A stretch of 55,457 bases of DNA from Herbaspirillum sp. (GCA_028292625.1 JAQGLY010000080.1:1-55457), one strand, 5' to 3'; numbered from the stretch's first letter, positions 18,765-27,820 are shown. Translations and numbers: made by a program. The notes: generated by a model not told the origin, from the letters alone.

Positions 18765-19994
18765 ATGACCGATCAACACCATCATGTCGCCATTGTCGAC
18801 AAGCGTCCTTTTTTCGAAAAGGCTCTGTCTTTCGGCATGCAGCAAGGTCTCATCGATCGGCAGCGCTGCCATCAGATGATCGTCGACGGCGCCAAAGGCA
18901 CGGTGCAGGTGGCCGATTTTTTCGGCAGCAGTCATTTATACGCCGACCTGGAGAATGCGCGCAGGCGCATTGTCAACCTGATCAGCCTGTATCTGGAACA
19001 CAGCCATAACGGCAATCTGAACGCCGCCGCCGAGTCCCTGCGCGACAACACCTTGCTGTCGCATTCCCGCGGCGGCAACGAGATGCTCAAAGCGTTGCAC
19101 GCGATGCCCGACAGCACGGTATTCGGCGATGTGAAGGCGCAGCCCTTGAAGGAGTTCCAGGACGAGCGCTCACTGGCCAAGCCGTTTTCCCTGTACGCCT
19201 ACCGCAAGGAATTGCAGACGCGCGAGCAGGTCGCGGCCGTGCTGTCGGCCACCCAATGGCTGGCCGACAGCGGCCGGCTGGAGCATGCCGAACTCGATTT
19301 CGTCAGCGCCGAGAGCGTCATCCGCAGCGCGGTCATGATGCGCGTGGCCGGCATGGCGACGTTTCCCGGGCGCGCGCAATTCGCCAAATTGATCGACGAC
19401 GTCAGAAGCAAGGCGCTGGCCGCGGGCAAGTTCCGGATTCCCGCCGGCGTGCTCGGCGACGTGCCCACGGCATATCGTGCGGTCGTCGACAAGGTGCGCC
19501 GAAATATGGAAAAGAACGACGCCCCATTGCTGCTCAATACGGACATCGGCCTGGATCGCCTGCTCAACGATTTGCAGACGCGTTATTTCGTCACGGAAGG
19601 CACGCTGCAGGACATCGGCGATTTCGATGCGTTCGTCTCCAGGGAGTGGCGTCAGGTCACCAAAGGCAAGGAAGATCCTTATTCTCGGCTGACCGCTTTC
19701 ATGTGCCTGGCGGCCGGGATTGCGCCGAAAACGGCCGTGAGCGCCGCGGAAGCCAAAACCATGATCCGCCGCGTGCGCGAACATGGCTTCGACAGCCAGG
19801 CGGTGGTCGCTTTTATCGAAACTTCGGCGCCGTTCGACGTAAAAGACAATTTGCTGGCGCTGTGGGAAGACGAATTCCTGCCGGAGGCCGAACTGGCTTT
19901 GCTCGACGCCGATGATATCCAACTGACGCTGGCGCTGAAGTTTTTGAAGGAGAATTGCAATGTCAAAGCGGGGCGCAAGGCCGCCGGCGCCTGA
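18765..19994 (+). CDS. Hypothetical 409-residue protein, last gene of J-domain cluster
   Basis: A large, mainly alpha-helical soluble protein that I do not recognise. It starts MTDQHHHVAIVDKRPFFEKA; the middle contains ATQWLADSGRLEHAELDFVS and AESVIRSAVMMRVAGMATF, and the end is ALKFLKENCNVKAGRKAAGA. No P-loop, HEXXH, membrane segment or signal was seen. It shares orientation with the J-domain protein and two further unknowns, separated from them by a hairpin. Its size and helical content would suit a scaffold or client-binding factor, but that is a guess. Confidence 0.65.
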   Translation: MTDQHHHVAIVDKRPFFEKALSFGMQQGLIDRQRCHQMIVDGAKGTVQVADFFGSSHLYADLENARRRIVNLISLYLEHSHNGNLNAAAESLRDNTLLSHSRGGNEMLKALHAMPDSTVFGDVKAQPLKEFQDERSLAKPFSLYAYRKELQTREQVAAVLSATQWLADSGRLEHAELDFVSAESVIRSAVMMRVAGMATFPGRAQFAKLIDDVRSKALAAGKFRIPAGVLGDVPTAYRAVVDKVRRNMEKNDAPLLLNTDIGLDRLLNDLQTRYFVTEGTLQDIGDFDAFVSREWRQVTKGKEDPYSRLTAFMCLAAGIAPKTAVSAAEAKTMIRRVREHGFDSQAVVAFIETSAPFDVKDNLLALWEDEFLPEAELALLDADDIQLTLALKFLKENCNVKAGRKAAGA

Positions 19995-20175
19995 ATTTCG
20001 CCGTATTTTCCCTATTTTGGGGTGATGCCGCGCCCAGCACGGCCCCATTGGGGGCGGGGCGTTCAAGACCGGAACGGGAATTTTTTGACGGAATGCGCTG
20101 TCCGACTCTTTTAGAGCCCTATTGCAGGCCGCCTGTACAAAAAGTACAAGATTCTGTTTTATCACGGAGACTTGA

Positions 20176-20493
20176 ATGACGACTTATGCCATTACCGCCG
20201 TTGAAATCGACGAACGCACCGATCTGGTCACAAGAATCAAATGGGGTAGCGTCGATACCCTCAACAATGCCTGGATCGAAGGGCCGGGGGAGGCCGATGT
20301 CGAAGAAGCCATGCATGCCATCAGCGCCGGCGACGACGTCTATACGATTTTTCCAGACGGCGAACATACGGTGCTGGGCCCCCGCCTGGAACTGTCGCGC
20401 GATTCATCGGGCCGTGAAAACATCGTCCCGGTATTCGATCAACTCGCGCCCGGCCGGGCGATAACGGATTTGCCGCGCATCATCACGCATTAG
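20176..20493 (+). CDS. Hypothetical protein A2 (paralogue of gene at 15793)
   Basis: A 105-residue acidic protein beginning MTTYAITAVEIDERTDLVTR. It shares with the 15793-16101 product the motifs YxIxAxxxD, WGxVD, EGxxxADVxE, AxxAGxxVY and GPR in the same order. It has a well-placed GGAG 6 nt before the ATG. The extra C-terminal section (FDQLAPGRAITDLPRIITH) differs from A1. The pattern is loosely reminiscent of DUF3892-type small proteins, but I would not assign it. It follows the J-domain cluster on the same strand. Confidence 0.65.
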   Translation: MTTYAITAVEIDERTDLVTRIKWGSVDTLNNAWIEGPGEADVEEAMHAISAGDDVYTIFPDGEHTVLGPRLELSRDSSGRENIVPVFDQLAPGRAITDLPRIITH

Positions 20494-20524
20494 CGACTCA
20501 GGACAGTGGACTGTAACGTCCGCT

Positions 20525-21019
20525 TTACGAAGATGGCGGCTGCTGCGGTCCAGACGGCTGCTCGCCGTTCGTCTTCGGATCGGTATCCGTACTCAGCGTG
20601 CATTTCTCGTTGACCATTTCAAATGCAGCCATCAGGAAGCCGTCGCTGTCGACGGTGGCATACGATACGCTGACGGTGTAGTCGTTCTGCGCGGCCGTCG
20701 GTTCTATGGCGATGTTCGTCAGAAACCGGTTTTTGCTGGGCTCCTGAATCCGCGTCACAAAAGAATAACGCAGTGCTTTGCTGCCCAGCGGCGACAGACG
20801 TTTGGCCGCCACCACTTTTTCCACGCTTTCGCTGACCTTGCCGTTGGAATCGGCGGCGATCTGCATGAGTTTGCCGCCGTCCCATATTGCTTTATATGGC
20901 GAGGGCAAGTTTTTGCCCGGAGCAGCGCTGAGTTCGCTGCAGGAAATTTCGAAGGTGTCCGCGTGCGCTGCGCCATGCAGAAGCAACAGTCCGGCGGCGA
21001 AAAGCAGTTTTTTATTCAT
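20525..21019 (-). CDS. Secreted hypothetical protein
   Basis: A 164-residue protein with a Sec signal peptide (MNKKLLFAAGLLLLHGAAHA, cleavage before DTF). The mature part has paired cysteines (ISCSEL and NEKCTLS) that could form a disulfide, beta-strand-like segments, and a Pro/Ser-rich end. Start at 21019 because it places the signal peptide at the N-terminus; the frame is open 39 bp further upstream. Convergent with A2. No function recognised; it is presumably periplasmic. Confidence 0.6.
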   Translation of the reverse strand: MNKKLLFAAGLLLLHGAAHADTFEISCSELSAAPGKNLPSPYKAIWDGGKLMQIAADSNGKVSESVEKVVAAKRLSPLGSKALRYSFVTRIQEPSKNRFLTNIAIEPTAAQNDYTVSVSYATVDSDGFLMAAFEMVNEKCTLSTDTDPKTNGEQPSGPQQPPSS

Positions 21020-21154
21020 TGATAAGCTGAAGTGAGGGCAAAACACATTGTTCGACATTACATTATTATCGAAAAAGCGTCATTATCTTACGTTCGGGAT
21101 CTGACGGTTTGCTGTGGCAGCCGGGTCCGCTTTTCTGCATTCTACGGAGTCGTC

Positions 21155-21370
21155 ATGGAAAAATTTCCTGCGTTGCTCAAATGTGTCAGCGAAATGGTGG
21201 ATGCGCATGCCCATGTTTCCGAATTGCTTACCGAGATATTAGGAAACACCGAAAAGGTCATGCACGGCGACGACGCTGCGTTGACCCAAGCCGATTTGCG
21301 CAATTTGCGGGCGGCCATCAAACTGCATGAAGTGTTGTGCATGCAGGCCGAGATTATTCTGGCCGAATAG
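21155..21370 (+). CDS. Small helical hypothetical protein B2
   Basis: A 71-residue protein, MEKFPALLKCVSEMVDAHAH to EIILAE, predicted all-helical. GGAG lies 5-6 nt before the ATG. Its C-terminal third resembles the product of 16289-16492. Together with A2 it repeats the A-B order of small genes seen on the other side of the J-domain cluster. No function recognised. Confidence 0.55.
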   Translation: MEKFPALLKCVSEMVDAHAHVSELLTEILGNTEKVMHGDDAALTQADLRNLRAAIKLHEVLCMQAEIILAE

Positions 21371-21494
21371 CCGATGCAGGCCATTGAGGGGACGCGGGTG
21401 TCGTTTCAAGGCCGCGCGATTGAGCCTGGGCGCCAGTCATTGGAAAAGGCATTTTATGCTACGATCAATCTTTCTTTTTGGAAATTAAATAATC

Positions 21495-21752
21495 ATGCGT
21501 AACGATTTGACCGGTGAAGAGCTACGCTGGATGCATACCGTGTTCAAAGGCGATTTTCGGATTATTCCGCGCCGCGTGGTGCAAAGCATTATTTCCAAGG
21601 GACTCGGCATTCCCAATCTTGGTGGCGCATTCAATCTGACCAAGACCGGCCGCGCCGTGTTTGTCCACGCCGATCCCGGCGCGCAGGAAGATGAGCAGAC
21701 GCACATCATCCCATCCAAGATCCCGCACAGGTCCAATTGGCGGATCGGTTAG
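21495..21752 (+). CDS. Hypothetical protein, 85 residues
   Basis: A small basic protein starting MRNDLTGEELRWMHTVFKGD, with RRVVQSIISKGLGIPNLGGA and an ending KIPHRSNWRIG. No signal or membrane segment; not recognised. The ribosome binding site is weak. It ends 30 bp before the convergent chemoreceptor gene. Support comes from an uninterrupted frame and neighbour-like codon use only. Confidence 0.45.
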   Translation: MRNDLTGEELRWMHTVFKGDFRIIPRRVVQSIISKGLGIPNLGGAFNLTKTGRAVFVHADPGAQEDEQTHIIPSKIPHRSNWRIG

Positions 21753-21781
21753 GCCGGTATCGTCGTTCTCGCTACTCCGAA

Positions 21782-23347
21782 TTATCCGGCCGCCTGATTG
21801 CGCTCAAGGCGAAATACGCTGACCACCTGCGCCAGTTTTGCCGCCTGTTCCTGCAACGCGCCGGCTGCCGCGGCGGCCTGTTCGACCAGCGCCGCGTTCT
21901 GCTGCGTGACTTCATCCATCTGCGTTACCGCCTGATTGACCTGTCCGATGCCGGTGCTTTGCTCCTGACTGGCGACGCTGATTTCCCCGACGATATCGGT
22001 CACGTGTTTGACGCTGACGACGATCTCATTCATCGTGGCGCCCGCCTGCTGTACCAGGCGTGTGCCGGTATTGACGTTGCCCACCGAATCGTCGATCAGG
22101 GATTTGATTTCCTTGGCGGCCGCCGCCGAGCGCTGGGCCAGGCTGCGCACTTCGGCTGCGACCACCGCGAATCCGCGGCCTTGCTCACCGGCGCGCGCCG
22201 CTTCCACGGCGGCATTCAGGGCCAGGATATTGGTTTGAAAGGCAATGCTGTCGATGACGCTGATGATGTCCACGATTTTCTTGGATGAGCTTTCGATCAG
22301 CGCCATGATGTCGACCACCTGGCCGACCACCGCGCCGCCTTGCGATGCCACCGATGAGGCGGACACCGCGAGCTGATTGGCCTGTTGCGCATTGTCGGCG
22401 TTTTGTTTTACGGTCGCGGTCAGTTGCTCCAGCGCGGAAGCGGTTTCTTCCAGTGAGCCGGCCTGTTGTTCGGTGCGGCTGGACAGATCCAGATTGCCGC
22501 TGGCGATTTGCGCCGATGCGGTAGCGATGGTCTCGGTGCCGAGGCGTACTTCGCCGACGATTTTCAGCAGGCTTTGATTCATCATGCTCAGCGAGCGGGT
22601 CAGCTGACCGGTTTCATCCTCACTGCGCGAGACGATCTCGGCAGTCAGATCGCCGGCAGCGATCCGGCTCGACACCTCGACCGCTTCGATCAGCGGGCGC
22701 GAGATGATGCGTGAGAGCCAGACCGCCAGTACTCCCGCGACGACGATGGTCGCGGCCAGCAGGGCGGTGATCTGCCACCGCGCGTTGTAATAAGTGCTGT
22801 CGGCCGATGCGCTGGCGTGGTCGGCCGCCTGCTGATTGACCTTGGCCAGTTGCTCGAGTTGAACGGTAAGGTCGTGGAATAGGGTGCCGGAGGTCCCTTT
22901 GAACACGGCCCGCGCTTCTTGTTTTTTATCGCTGTGCGATAGCGCAACGATTTTCGGCGTTTCCGCGAAATAAGCGTTCGCCGTTTTCACCAGCTCGGGA
23001 TAAATCGCCTTTTCTTCCGGTATCGAAATCAGCTTTTCATATTCGTCCTGCTGTTTTTTGAAGATGTTCACGCGCTCGTTCAATGCCTGTTCCGCCGCGG
23101 TGAATTGCGCCTCGTCGGTAGCCAGCATATGTTGCAATTCCCAAATGCGATAGCGTGTCAGAGAGACTTGGAGGTCCATGACGGCGCGCAGGCTGGGCAG
23201 GGTGTCGGAGGCGATGACGGTCGACGCGCCGTTGACTTCGGCCAGTCGCGCAATCGCGAAAATGCCGAGAATGGAGGTCAACAGGATCACCGTGACAAAT
23301 GACAGCAGTAACTTTTTTGTGATTCTCAAATTGTAAAACCACCTCAT
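21782..23347 (-). CDS. Methyl-accepting chemotaxis protein (4HB-type ligand domain)
   Basis: A 521-residue transmembrane chemoreceptor. TM1 is about residues 11-32 ([20 protein letters not shown]), the periplasmic domain a four-helix bundle to about 190, and TM2 about 192-212, followed by HAMP. The long cytoplasmic signalling domain has the hairpin tip [25 protein letters not shown]. It ends RNQAAG, with no WxxF CheR-docking pentapeptide, unlike the second receptor in this window. The start has GGAGAG upstream. No che genes are present, so it reports to a chemosensory array encoded elsewhere. Confidence 0.93.
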   Translation of the reverse strand: MRWFYNLRITKKLLLSFVTVILLTSILGIFAIARLAEVNGASTVIASDTLPSLRAVMDLQVSLTRYRIWELQHMLATDEAQFTAAEQALNERVNIFKKQQDEYEKLISIPEEKAIYPELVKTANAYFAETPKIVALSHSDKKQEARAVFKGTSGTLFHDLTVQLEQLAKVNQQAADHASASADSTYYNARWQITALLAATIVVAGVLAVWLSRIISRPLIEAVEVSSRIAAGDLTAEIVSRSEDETGQLTRSLSMMNQSLLKIVGEVRLGTETIATASAQIASGNLDLSSRTEQQAGSLEETASALEQLTATVKQNADNAQQANQLAVSASSVASQGGAVVGQVVDIMALIESSSKKIVDIISVIDSIAFQTNILALNAAVEAARAGEQGRGFAVVAAEVRSLAQRSAAAAKEIKSLIDDSVGNVNTGTRLVQQAGATMNEIVVSVKHVTDIVGEISVASQEQSTGIGQVNQAVTQMDEVTQQNAALVEQAAAAAGALQEQAAKLAQVVSVFRLERNQAAG

Positions 23348-23501
23348 AACCGCTCTCTCCCTAATGATCGTTGACGAATAAGCGCTGTCGGCTGTCTTAT
23401 TCCGGCAGAGATACTAACAAGGGATCCTTGAAACGAAACCGGGGATTAACAAGGTAAAAATTGCGTTTGGCACAGCAGTTTCTTTCCTTATTTGGCCTAT
23501 G

Positions 23502-23536
23502 AATGACAAAGCCCGCAAGGCGCGGGCTTTGTCATT
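23502..23536. terminator. Perfect 15-bp stem-loop upstream of the first sRNA-like locus
   Basis: AATGACAAAGCCCGC / GCGGGCTTTGTCATT, perfect 15-bp arms, 5-nt loop. It contains the same GCCCGC/GCGGGC core as the sRNA terminators and sits ahead of the sRNA-like locus at 23566, mimicking the tandem spacing seen at 35.3 and 54.2 kb. No long U-run follows, so termination strength is uncertain. Confidence 0.55.
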
Positions 23537-23565
23537 TGGAGGTCATATTGGCGAGGTAGGATTTG

Positions 23566-23630
23566 CCTGTCTCCTCCAACTCCCTCCGGATTGGATTTAG
23601 CCCGTACGGTTTTGCCGTACGGGTTTTTTT
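23566..23630 (+). ncRNA. Putative CU-rich sibling sRNA, copy 1 (class 2)
   Basis: Predicted RNA of about 65 nt. The 5' part CCTGTCTCCTCC is followed by stem TCCAA (23575-23579) / TTGGA (23591-23595), which presents the loop CTCCCTCCGGA. A terminator follows: stem CCCGTACGG / CCGTACGGG (23601-23623) and seven T. The layout and the words TGTCTCCTCCAA and TTGGATT..AGCCCG match the copies at 35531 and 54412. The -10 candidate is TAGGAT (23557-23562), weaker than the TATAGT of the others, and the shared upstream element is absent. The C-rich loop could pair with Shine-Dalgarno sequences. Confidence 0.65.
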
Positions 23631-23642
23631 ATGCCGAGGGGA

Positions 23643-24023
23643 TCAGCGATGGCCGTCGTGATGGCGATCGCCGCCGTGATGACCGCCGTGATGGCCGCCG
23701 TGGCCGGGTCTGCCGCCGCGCCAGCCGCCTCTATCCAGGACCCAGCCGCGCGGTCCCTGGCGCCATACCGGCGCGTAATACACACGGCCGGCATGTCTGG
23801 CTTCCCAGTGGCCGCCTATCCATATGTAGCGGCGGCCGTCCCAATTCCAGTAGCCTGGCGCCCAGACATATCCCGGCCGGCCAGGCGGAGCCGCTTCGTA
23901 ACGCACCGGCGGCGGCGGACTCCCGACCACAACCGACACGCCGACCTGGGCGCTTGCCTGCAGCGGCGCGAATGCGCCGGCAGCGGCGGCCATAAGGACT
24001 GCTGTGTAAAGGAGGCGTTTCAT
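23643..24023 (-). CDS. YXWGXW-repeat exported protein
   Basis: A 126-residue secreted protein. A Sec signal peptide (MKRLLYTAVLMAAAAGAFAP, cleaved after ASAQ) is followed by a Pro-rich segment, then aromatic repeats YVWAPGYWNWDGRRYIWIGG and HWEARHAGRVYYAPVWRQG typical of the YXWGXW family. The C-terminus is Gly/His-rich (HGGHHGGHHGGDRHHDGHR) and could bind metal ions. It is periplasmic or surface-exposed; the family's function is unknown. AAGGATATATCAA precedes the ATG. Confidence 0.75.
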   Translation of the reverse strand: MKRLLYTAVLMAAAAGAFAPLQASAQVGVSVVVGSPPPPVRYEAAPPGRPGYVWAPGYWNWDGRRYIWIGGHWEARHAGRVYYAPVWRQGPRGWVLDRGGWRGGRPGHGGHHGGHHGGDRHHDGHR

Positions 24024-24361
24024 TTGATATATCCTTTAATATTCTTGCTGGAGTGCGTCTGGCAGGCGATCCGGAAGCCGGCGTGGCCCCGCCGCTGCCA
24101 GGCGGCTGTTTACAATGTATTTCTTAATCGAATGACCCGAATAAAATATACGCTACCGTTTTGCTCGTCGATAGGAAACGCTTTTACTTACAAATCGTTG
24201 ATATTCCGGTCCGAATGTTAACAATAATGTTTCTTCATCGAACGATCCTACGCCCGGACAGTCTCATTTGGGAAGCGATTCCGCGCGGCGGCATCCGCGA
24301 GCCGGCATGCCGCGCGAAGAACGATCTTGTATTGGGAGTTTCATTTGCAAAGGAGTCTACG

Positions 24362-24778
24362 ATGAGTACCGTTCGGAATAGCCGTTCGCCGTTTTTAGCG
24401 CTCGCGGCCGCGTGCGCGATGTTCTGCGCCACTGCCGGCGCAGCCGATGTGCATAAAAATTCGTACAACGATTCGGATTATCAGCGTCAGCGGGCCGCCT
24501 GCTTGAACGGCAGCAGTAACGAGGATCGCACCACTTGCCTGAAAGAAGCCGGCGCAGCCCGCGAGGAAGCGCGTCGGGGCAATCTGACCGATGATAAGGC
24601 GGCGGAGCAGCGCAATGCCGTGGCGCGCTGCAATGCATTGCCCGAGGCCGATCGCGTCGATTGCGTACGCCGGGTGCAGGGCGATGGCAACGTTTCCGGC
24701 AGCGTTGATGCTGGCGGGATTTACAGGGAAACGGTGACCACCGTGCCAGCCGCACCGCAGCCTGCGCCGGGACAGTAA
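24362..24778 (+). CDS. Exported small protein with paired cysteines
   Basis: A 138-residue protein with a signal peptide (PFLALAAACAMFCATAGAAD) and a mature region rich in charged residues with four cysteines: RAACLNGSSNEDRTTCLKEA, then RCNALPEADRVDCVRRVQG. This suggests two disulfide-linked helical pairs. The C-terminus is Pro/Ala-rich. AAGGAG lies 8 nt before the ATG; the open frame extends further upstream but without a signal peptide or ribosome binding site. Probably periplasmic; function unknown. Confidence 0.7.
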   Translation: MSTVRNSRSPFLALAAACAMFCATAGAADVHKNSYNDSDYQRQRAACLNGSSNEDRTTCLKEAGAAREEARRGNLTDDKAAEQRNAVARCNALPEADRVDCVRRVQGDGNVSGSVDAGGIYRETVTTVPAAPQPAPGQ

Positions 24779-24898
24779 TCGGTGTCGATTGACGCGGCCC
24801 CGCACCAAGCCTGAAAACGACAATAAAACGGCCGCATTGGACGCCGGGCCGCCGCTGAGTATCGCTCGGCCGCGGCCGATCGGCATGCCTTCGTGCGA

Positions 24899-25042
24899 TT
24901 ACTTCGGTTGGTTGTCACCGTTATGATCGATATCGCACAGACCGGCATAGCCGCCCAGCGTGGTGCGGTTGCCGGCGCCGGCGGGATCGGTGTTCAGATA
25001 GGTGACGAACCTGGTCCATACGGTTTTGAGAAAATACTTCAT
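24899..25042 (-). CDS. Small protein, 47 residues, with strong ribosome binding site
   Basis: ATG preceded by TGGAGGAAGCGCC, a near-ideal Shine-Dalgarno, opens a 47-codon frame: it begins MKYFLKTVWTRFVTYLNTD and ends DIDHNGDNQPK. The N-terminal half could form an amphipathic or membrane-skimming helix. The C-terminal DxDxNGDN stretch resembles an EF-hand or dockerin-like calcium loop. It is unlike its neighbours and lies alone between a secreted protein gene and a chemoreceptor. Short, so support rests on the ribosome binding site and the sensible composition. Confidence 0.55.
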   Translation of the reverse strand: MKYFLKTVWTRFVTYLNTDPAGAGNRTTLGGYAGLCDIDHNGDNQPK

Positions 25043-25222
25043 GGCGCTTCCTCCAGGCCCCGGGCGGGGCGTCCGTGTCCGCCGCGCGGGAATTCCGGGC
25101 GACGGCTCATTATATTATATAAATTGTTTATACAATAAAATCAGGCTGGATTCGTTGTTTTTTACGCCGGCGTCAAGAAGAAAAAGAGCGGGACGGCGGC
25201 GTTGTCAGTATTGCGCCGACAG

Positions 25223-26926
25223 CTAAAATTGCGCCCATTCGTCGGAATCCATGCCGGCCGGAGCCGGTTTGGCCGACGGTTTGCCGGTGAGAGCGGCAGG
25301 ACGCGGGGTGATGTCGACAGCCGCTTTGAGAGGCCGCCTGGCGGGGGTTGCGGGGAGGGCGGCCTGGGGTGCCAGATCCGCCAGAATGAATATGCTGACC
25401 AGCTCCGACAATTGCATAGCTTGTTCCTCCATGGAGGCCGCGGCCGCGGCGGCCTCTTCGACCAGCGCGGCATTCTGCTGCGTGACATGATCCATTTGCG
25501 TAATCGCACGATTGACTTCTTCGATGCCGGTGCTTTGTTCGTGGCTGGCTTCGCTGATTTCGCTGACGATATCGGTCACCCGTTTGACGCTGGTGACGGC
25601 TTCGCCTATGGTGCGTCCGGCTTGTTCCACCAATTGTGAGCCGACGTCGACTTTCTCCACCGAATCGTGAATCAGCGCCTTGATTTCTTTCGCTGCGGCC
25701 GCGGAGCGTTGCGCCAGACTGCGCACTTCGGCCGCCACCACCGCGAAGCCGCGGCCTTGTTCGCCGGCGCGCGCGGCTTCCACCGCGGCATTGAGGGCCA
25801 GAATATTGGTCTGAAATGCGATGCCGTCGATGACGCTGATGATATCGACGATTTTGCGGGCCGATGCATTGATCGACCCCATGGTTTCGACCACCCGCGA
25901 AACCACGGCGCCTCCTTCCACGGCGATCGCCGAGGCCGTGCCGGCCAATTGGCTGGCCTGACGGGCGTTCTCGGCGTTTTGCTTGACGGTGGCGGTCAGT
26001 TCCTCCATGGCCGACGCGGTCTCTTGCAGCGAGCTGGCTTGTGTTTCGGTGCGCGAGGAAAGGTCGAGATTGCCGACGGCGATTTCTTTTGATGCGGTGG
26101 CCATGGTGTTGGCGCCGCTGCGGATACGCGTCACCATGGAAGACAACTGATCGCGCATCGCACCGATGGCGAATAACAGGCTGCTGCTATCGCCCGGCGC
26201 AAGCTTGACTTCGATGCTCAGGTCGCCGGCGGCAATGGCATTGGCCACGGCTGAGGTGTCGGCGGGTTCGCCGCCCAATTGGCGTCTCAGGCTGCGCCCG
26301 ATGACGCCCGCCGCCGTTATGCCGAACAGAAGGGCGAAGATGCCGAGCCCGGTCACTGTCCACTGGGCAATGCGAAATTGACGGTCAACGCCGGCGGCGC
26401 CGGCCGCGATGTTTTGGCCCTGCAACGCGACCAGTTTATCGATGGAGGCAACATAGTTTTTGAGCGCCGGCTCGAACTCGCTTTTGATCATCAGGCGGGC
26501 GCTGTCGTTACTGATGTCTTTTTCTTTCAACAGCCGGCCGCGAACCTCCGTATAGATTTTGCGTAATGCGGCCGTTGTCGCAAACAGCTGGGCCTCTTCC
26601 GGTAGTTTTTCGAAAGTATCGAGCTGTTTTTGCAACCCGGTAATTTCGTCCGAAGTACGTTGGATTTCGGCTTGGGCTTCCTTATGCACCGTCGTATCGA
26701 TCGATTCAATGATAGTGACCGTGCGCGAGCCGTTGAGCATGGTGTCGGACGCCCATGAGCGCATCAGGCGTTCTTTGGTAATGTCGTGATTGACCACGAT
26801 ATTGGTCATCTCTCCCACCGTGCGGAGATTCCAGAGGGCTACCGCGGTGAGGGCTGCAAGAAACAAAAAGACGATCGAGAAACCAAGCGCCAGCCGAGTG
26901 CTGACCTTCATACGATCAATGCGCAT
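25223..26926 (-). CDS. Methyl-accepting chemotaxis protein with CheR-docking tail
   Basis: A 567-residue chemoreceptor of Tar/Tsr plan. TM1 is about residues 12-32, the periplasmic four-helix ligand domain runs to about 188, and TM2 about 190-212 ([20 protein letters not shown]). HAMP is followed by the signalling domain with tip [21 protein letters not shown]. It ends DSDEWAQF, a WxxF-type pentapeptide expected to dock CheR (compare NWETF in enteric receptors). A Pro/Ala-rich linker precedes the tail. GGGAGAACGGTA precedes the ATG. A Tar-like ligand such as an amino acid is possible but not shown. Confidence 0.93.
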   Translation of the reverse strand: MRIDRMKVSTRLALGFSIVFLFLAALTAVALWNLRTVGEMTNIVVNHDITKERLMRSWASDTMLNGSRTVTIIESIDTTVHKEAQAEIQRTSDEITGLQKQLDTFEKLPEEAQLFATTAALRKIYTEVRGRLLKEKDISNDSARLMIKSEFEPALKNYVASIDKLVALQGQNIAAGAAGVDRQFRIAQWTVTGLGIFALLFGITAAGVIGRSLRRQLGGEPADTSAVANAIAAGDLSIEVKLAPGDSSSLLFAIGAMRDQLSSMVTRIRSGANTMATASKEIAVGNLDLSSRTETQASSLQETASAMEELTATVKQNAENARQASQLAGTASAIAVEGGAVVSRVVETMGSINASARKIVDIISVIDGIAFQTNILALNAAVEAARAGEQGRGFAVVAAEVRSLAQRSAAAAKEIKALIHDSVEKVDVGSQLVEQAGRTIGEAVTSVKRVTDIVSEISEASHEQSTGIEEVNRAITQMDHVTQQNAALVEEAAAAAASMEEQAMQLSELVSIFILADLAPQAALPATPARRPLKAAVDITPRPAALTGKPSAKPAPAGMDSDEWAQF

Positions 26927-27156
26927 TACCGTTCTCCCGTTATAGGTTTTGTTAACCCATTCTAAGGGAGGTAAAGCTCCTAATGCTGAAATTTTGCGCG
27001 GTGTTGACGTGGGTCACATCCAGCGGCGCCGTCTGTTGCTGCCGCGCCACGAACGGCAGGACCGCAGAAATGGACTAATTTCCGTATGGAAATAAATGCG
27101 ATGAAGAATGTGCATTGTGAGATTTTTGCGTCCGCATTTTGGCTCACGATATCGTG

Positions 27157-27468
27157 TTAGTCGCGATCCCCGTGGCGGCCATGTCCGCGATGACGCCGTT
27201 CCCATTGCGCGCGGCGCCATTCCCCTTCACGCCATTGGCGTTCGCGCCAACCGTATACCGGCTGGGGCGCAACGTAGACCGGCGGCGCCGCATAATATGT
27301 CGGGGAAGGGTAATAGACCGGCGCCGGTGCAGCATAAACCGGAGGCGGCGCGTAGTAGGGAGCTGGCACGCCTGCGTAAATGCCGACGGAGACGTGGGCC
27401 ATTGCCGAGCCGCTGTATGCGGCGGCGGCGACGGCGGCCATTGCCAATGCGCTGGATAATTTATTCAT
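27157..27468 (-). CDS. Exported Pro/Tyr-rich repeat protein
   Basis: A 103-residue protein. The signal peptide MNKLSSALAMAAVAAAAYSG is cleaved near AMAH. The mature part is low-complexity Pro/Tyr/Ala repeats (YAPPPVYAAPAPVYYPSP, YYAAPPVYVAPQPVYGW) and the end is Arg/Glu/Trp-rich (RQWREGEWRRAQWERRHRGH). It resembles small cell-envelope or matrix proteins of Burkholderiales with unknown function. The start at 27468 places the signal peptide at the N-terminus; the frame is open 57 bp further upstream. Confidence 0.65.
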   Translation of the reverse strand: MNKLSSALAMAAVAAAAYSGSAMAHVSVGIYAGVPAPYYAPPPVYAAPAPVYYPSPTYYAAPPVYVAPQPVYGWRERQWREGEWRRAQWERRHRGHGRHGDRD

Positions 27469-27698
27469 ATCGTTCTTTCGCGGTCTATTGGTCGATCCGA
27501 GCGGAAATCGTTCGGAAAATCTCAAGTAATGACTGGATTCTAGGGAGACGGATTGGACTGCGGTGATAGCGAACCATTACAGATGTAACTGTCGGTGACG
27601 AAACAGTCGTTGTTGCGGCGTTTTGCCGATACTGCGATTGCGCCGATCCGCATATTGCTTGTATGGATATAGTTCGTAGGGGGTGGCGTCTGTTAACG

Positions 27699-27747
27699 GT
27701 AACAGTGTGTAAGGCAGAGTGTGAGGTCCGGATTATTTTTATATAGT
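27699..27747 (+). promoter_or_regulatory. Promoter of sRNA copy 2: GTAACA-N3-TGTAA element and TATAGT
   Basis: GTAACA at 27699-27704, GTG, then TGTAA at 27708-27712, an imperfect dyad whose start is 43 bp upstream of an exact TATAGT -10 box (27742-27747). No -35 hexamer is visible at the expected place. The same arrangement precedes the copies at 35324 and 54180, so this looks like an activator site. Confidence 0.65.
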
Positions 27748-27753
27748 GATCGC

Positions 27754-27820
27754 TCCCCTCTGATTCTATCCCCTTGGAATTGGATTAGCCCGCGCTCCTT
27801 TCAGGACGCGGGCTTTTTTT
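27754..27820 (+). ncRNA. Putative CU-rich sibling sRNA, copy 2 (class 1)
   Basis: Predicted RNA of about 67 nt. The 5' end is TCCCCTC. A stem-loop follows, CTGATTC (27760-27766) / GAATTGG (27777-27783) with two G-U pairs, loop TATCCCCTTG. The terminator is GCCCGCG / CGCGGGC (27788-27813) with an inner TCCT/AGGA and seven T. It stands alone, between the Pro/Tyr-rich protein gene and the cyclase gene, both on the other strand, so it is not a leader of either. C-rich 5' end and loop are candidate anti-Shine-Dalgarno seeds. Confidence 0.75.

Noticed and set aside
23470..23495. Sigma-54-like TGGCAC sequence before the first sRNA locus
   Set aside because: The -12 half does not match (TTTC instead of TTGC), so a sigma-54 promoter is not supported.
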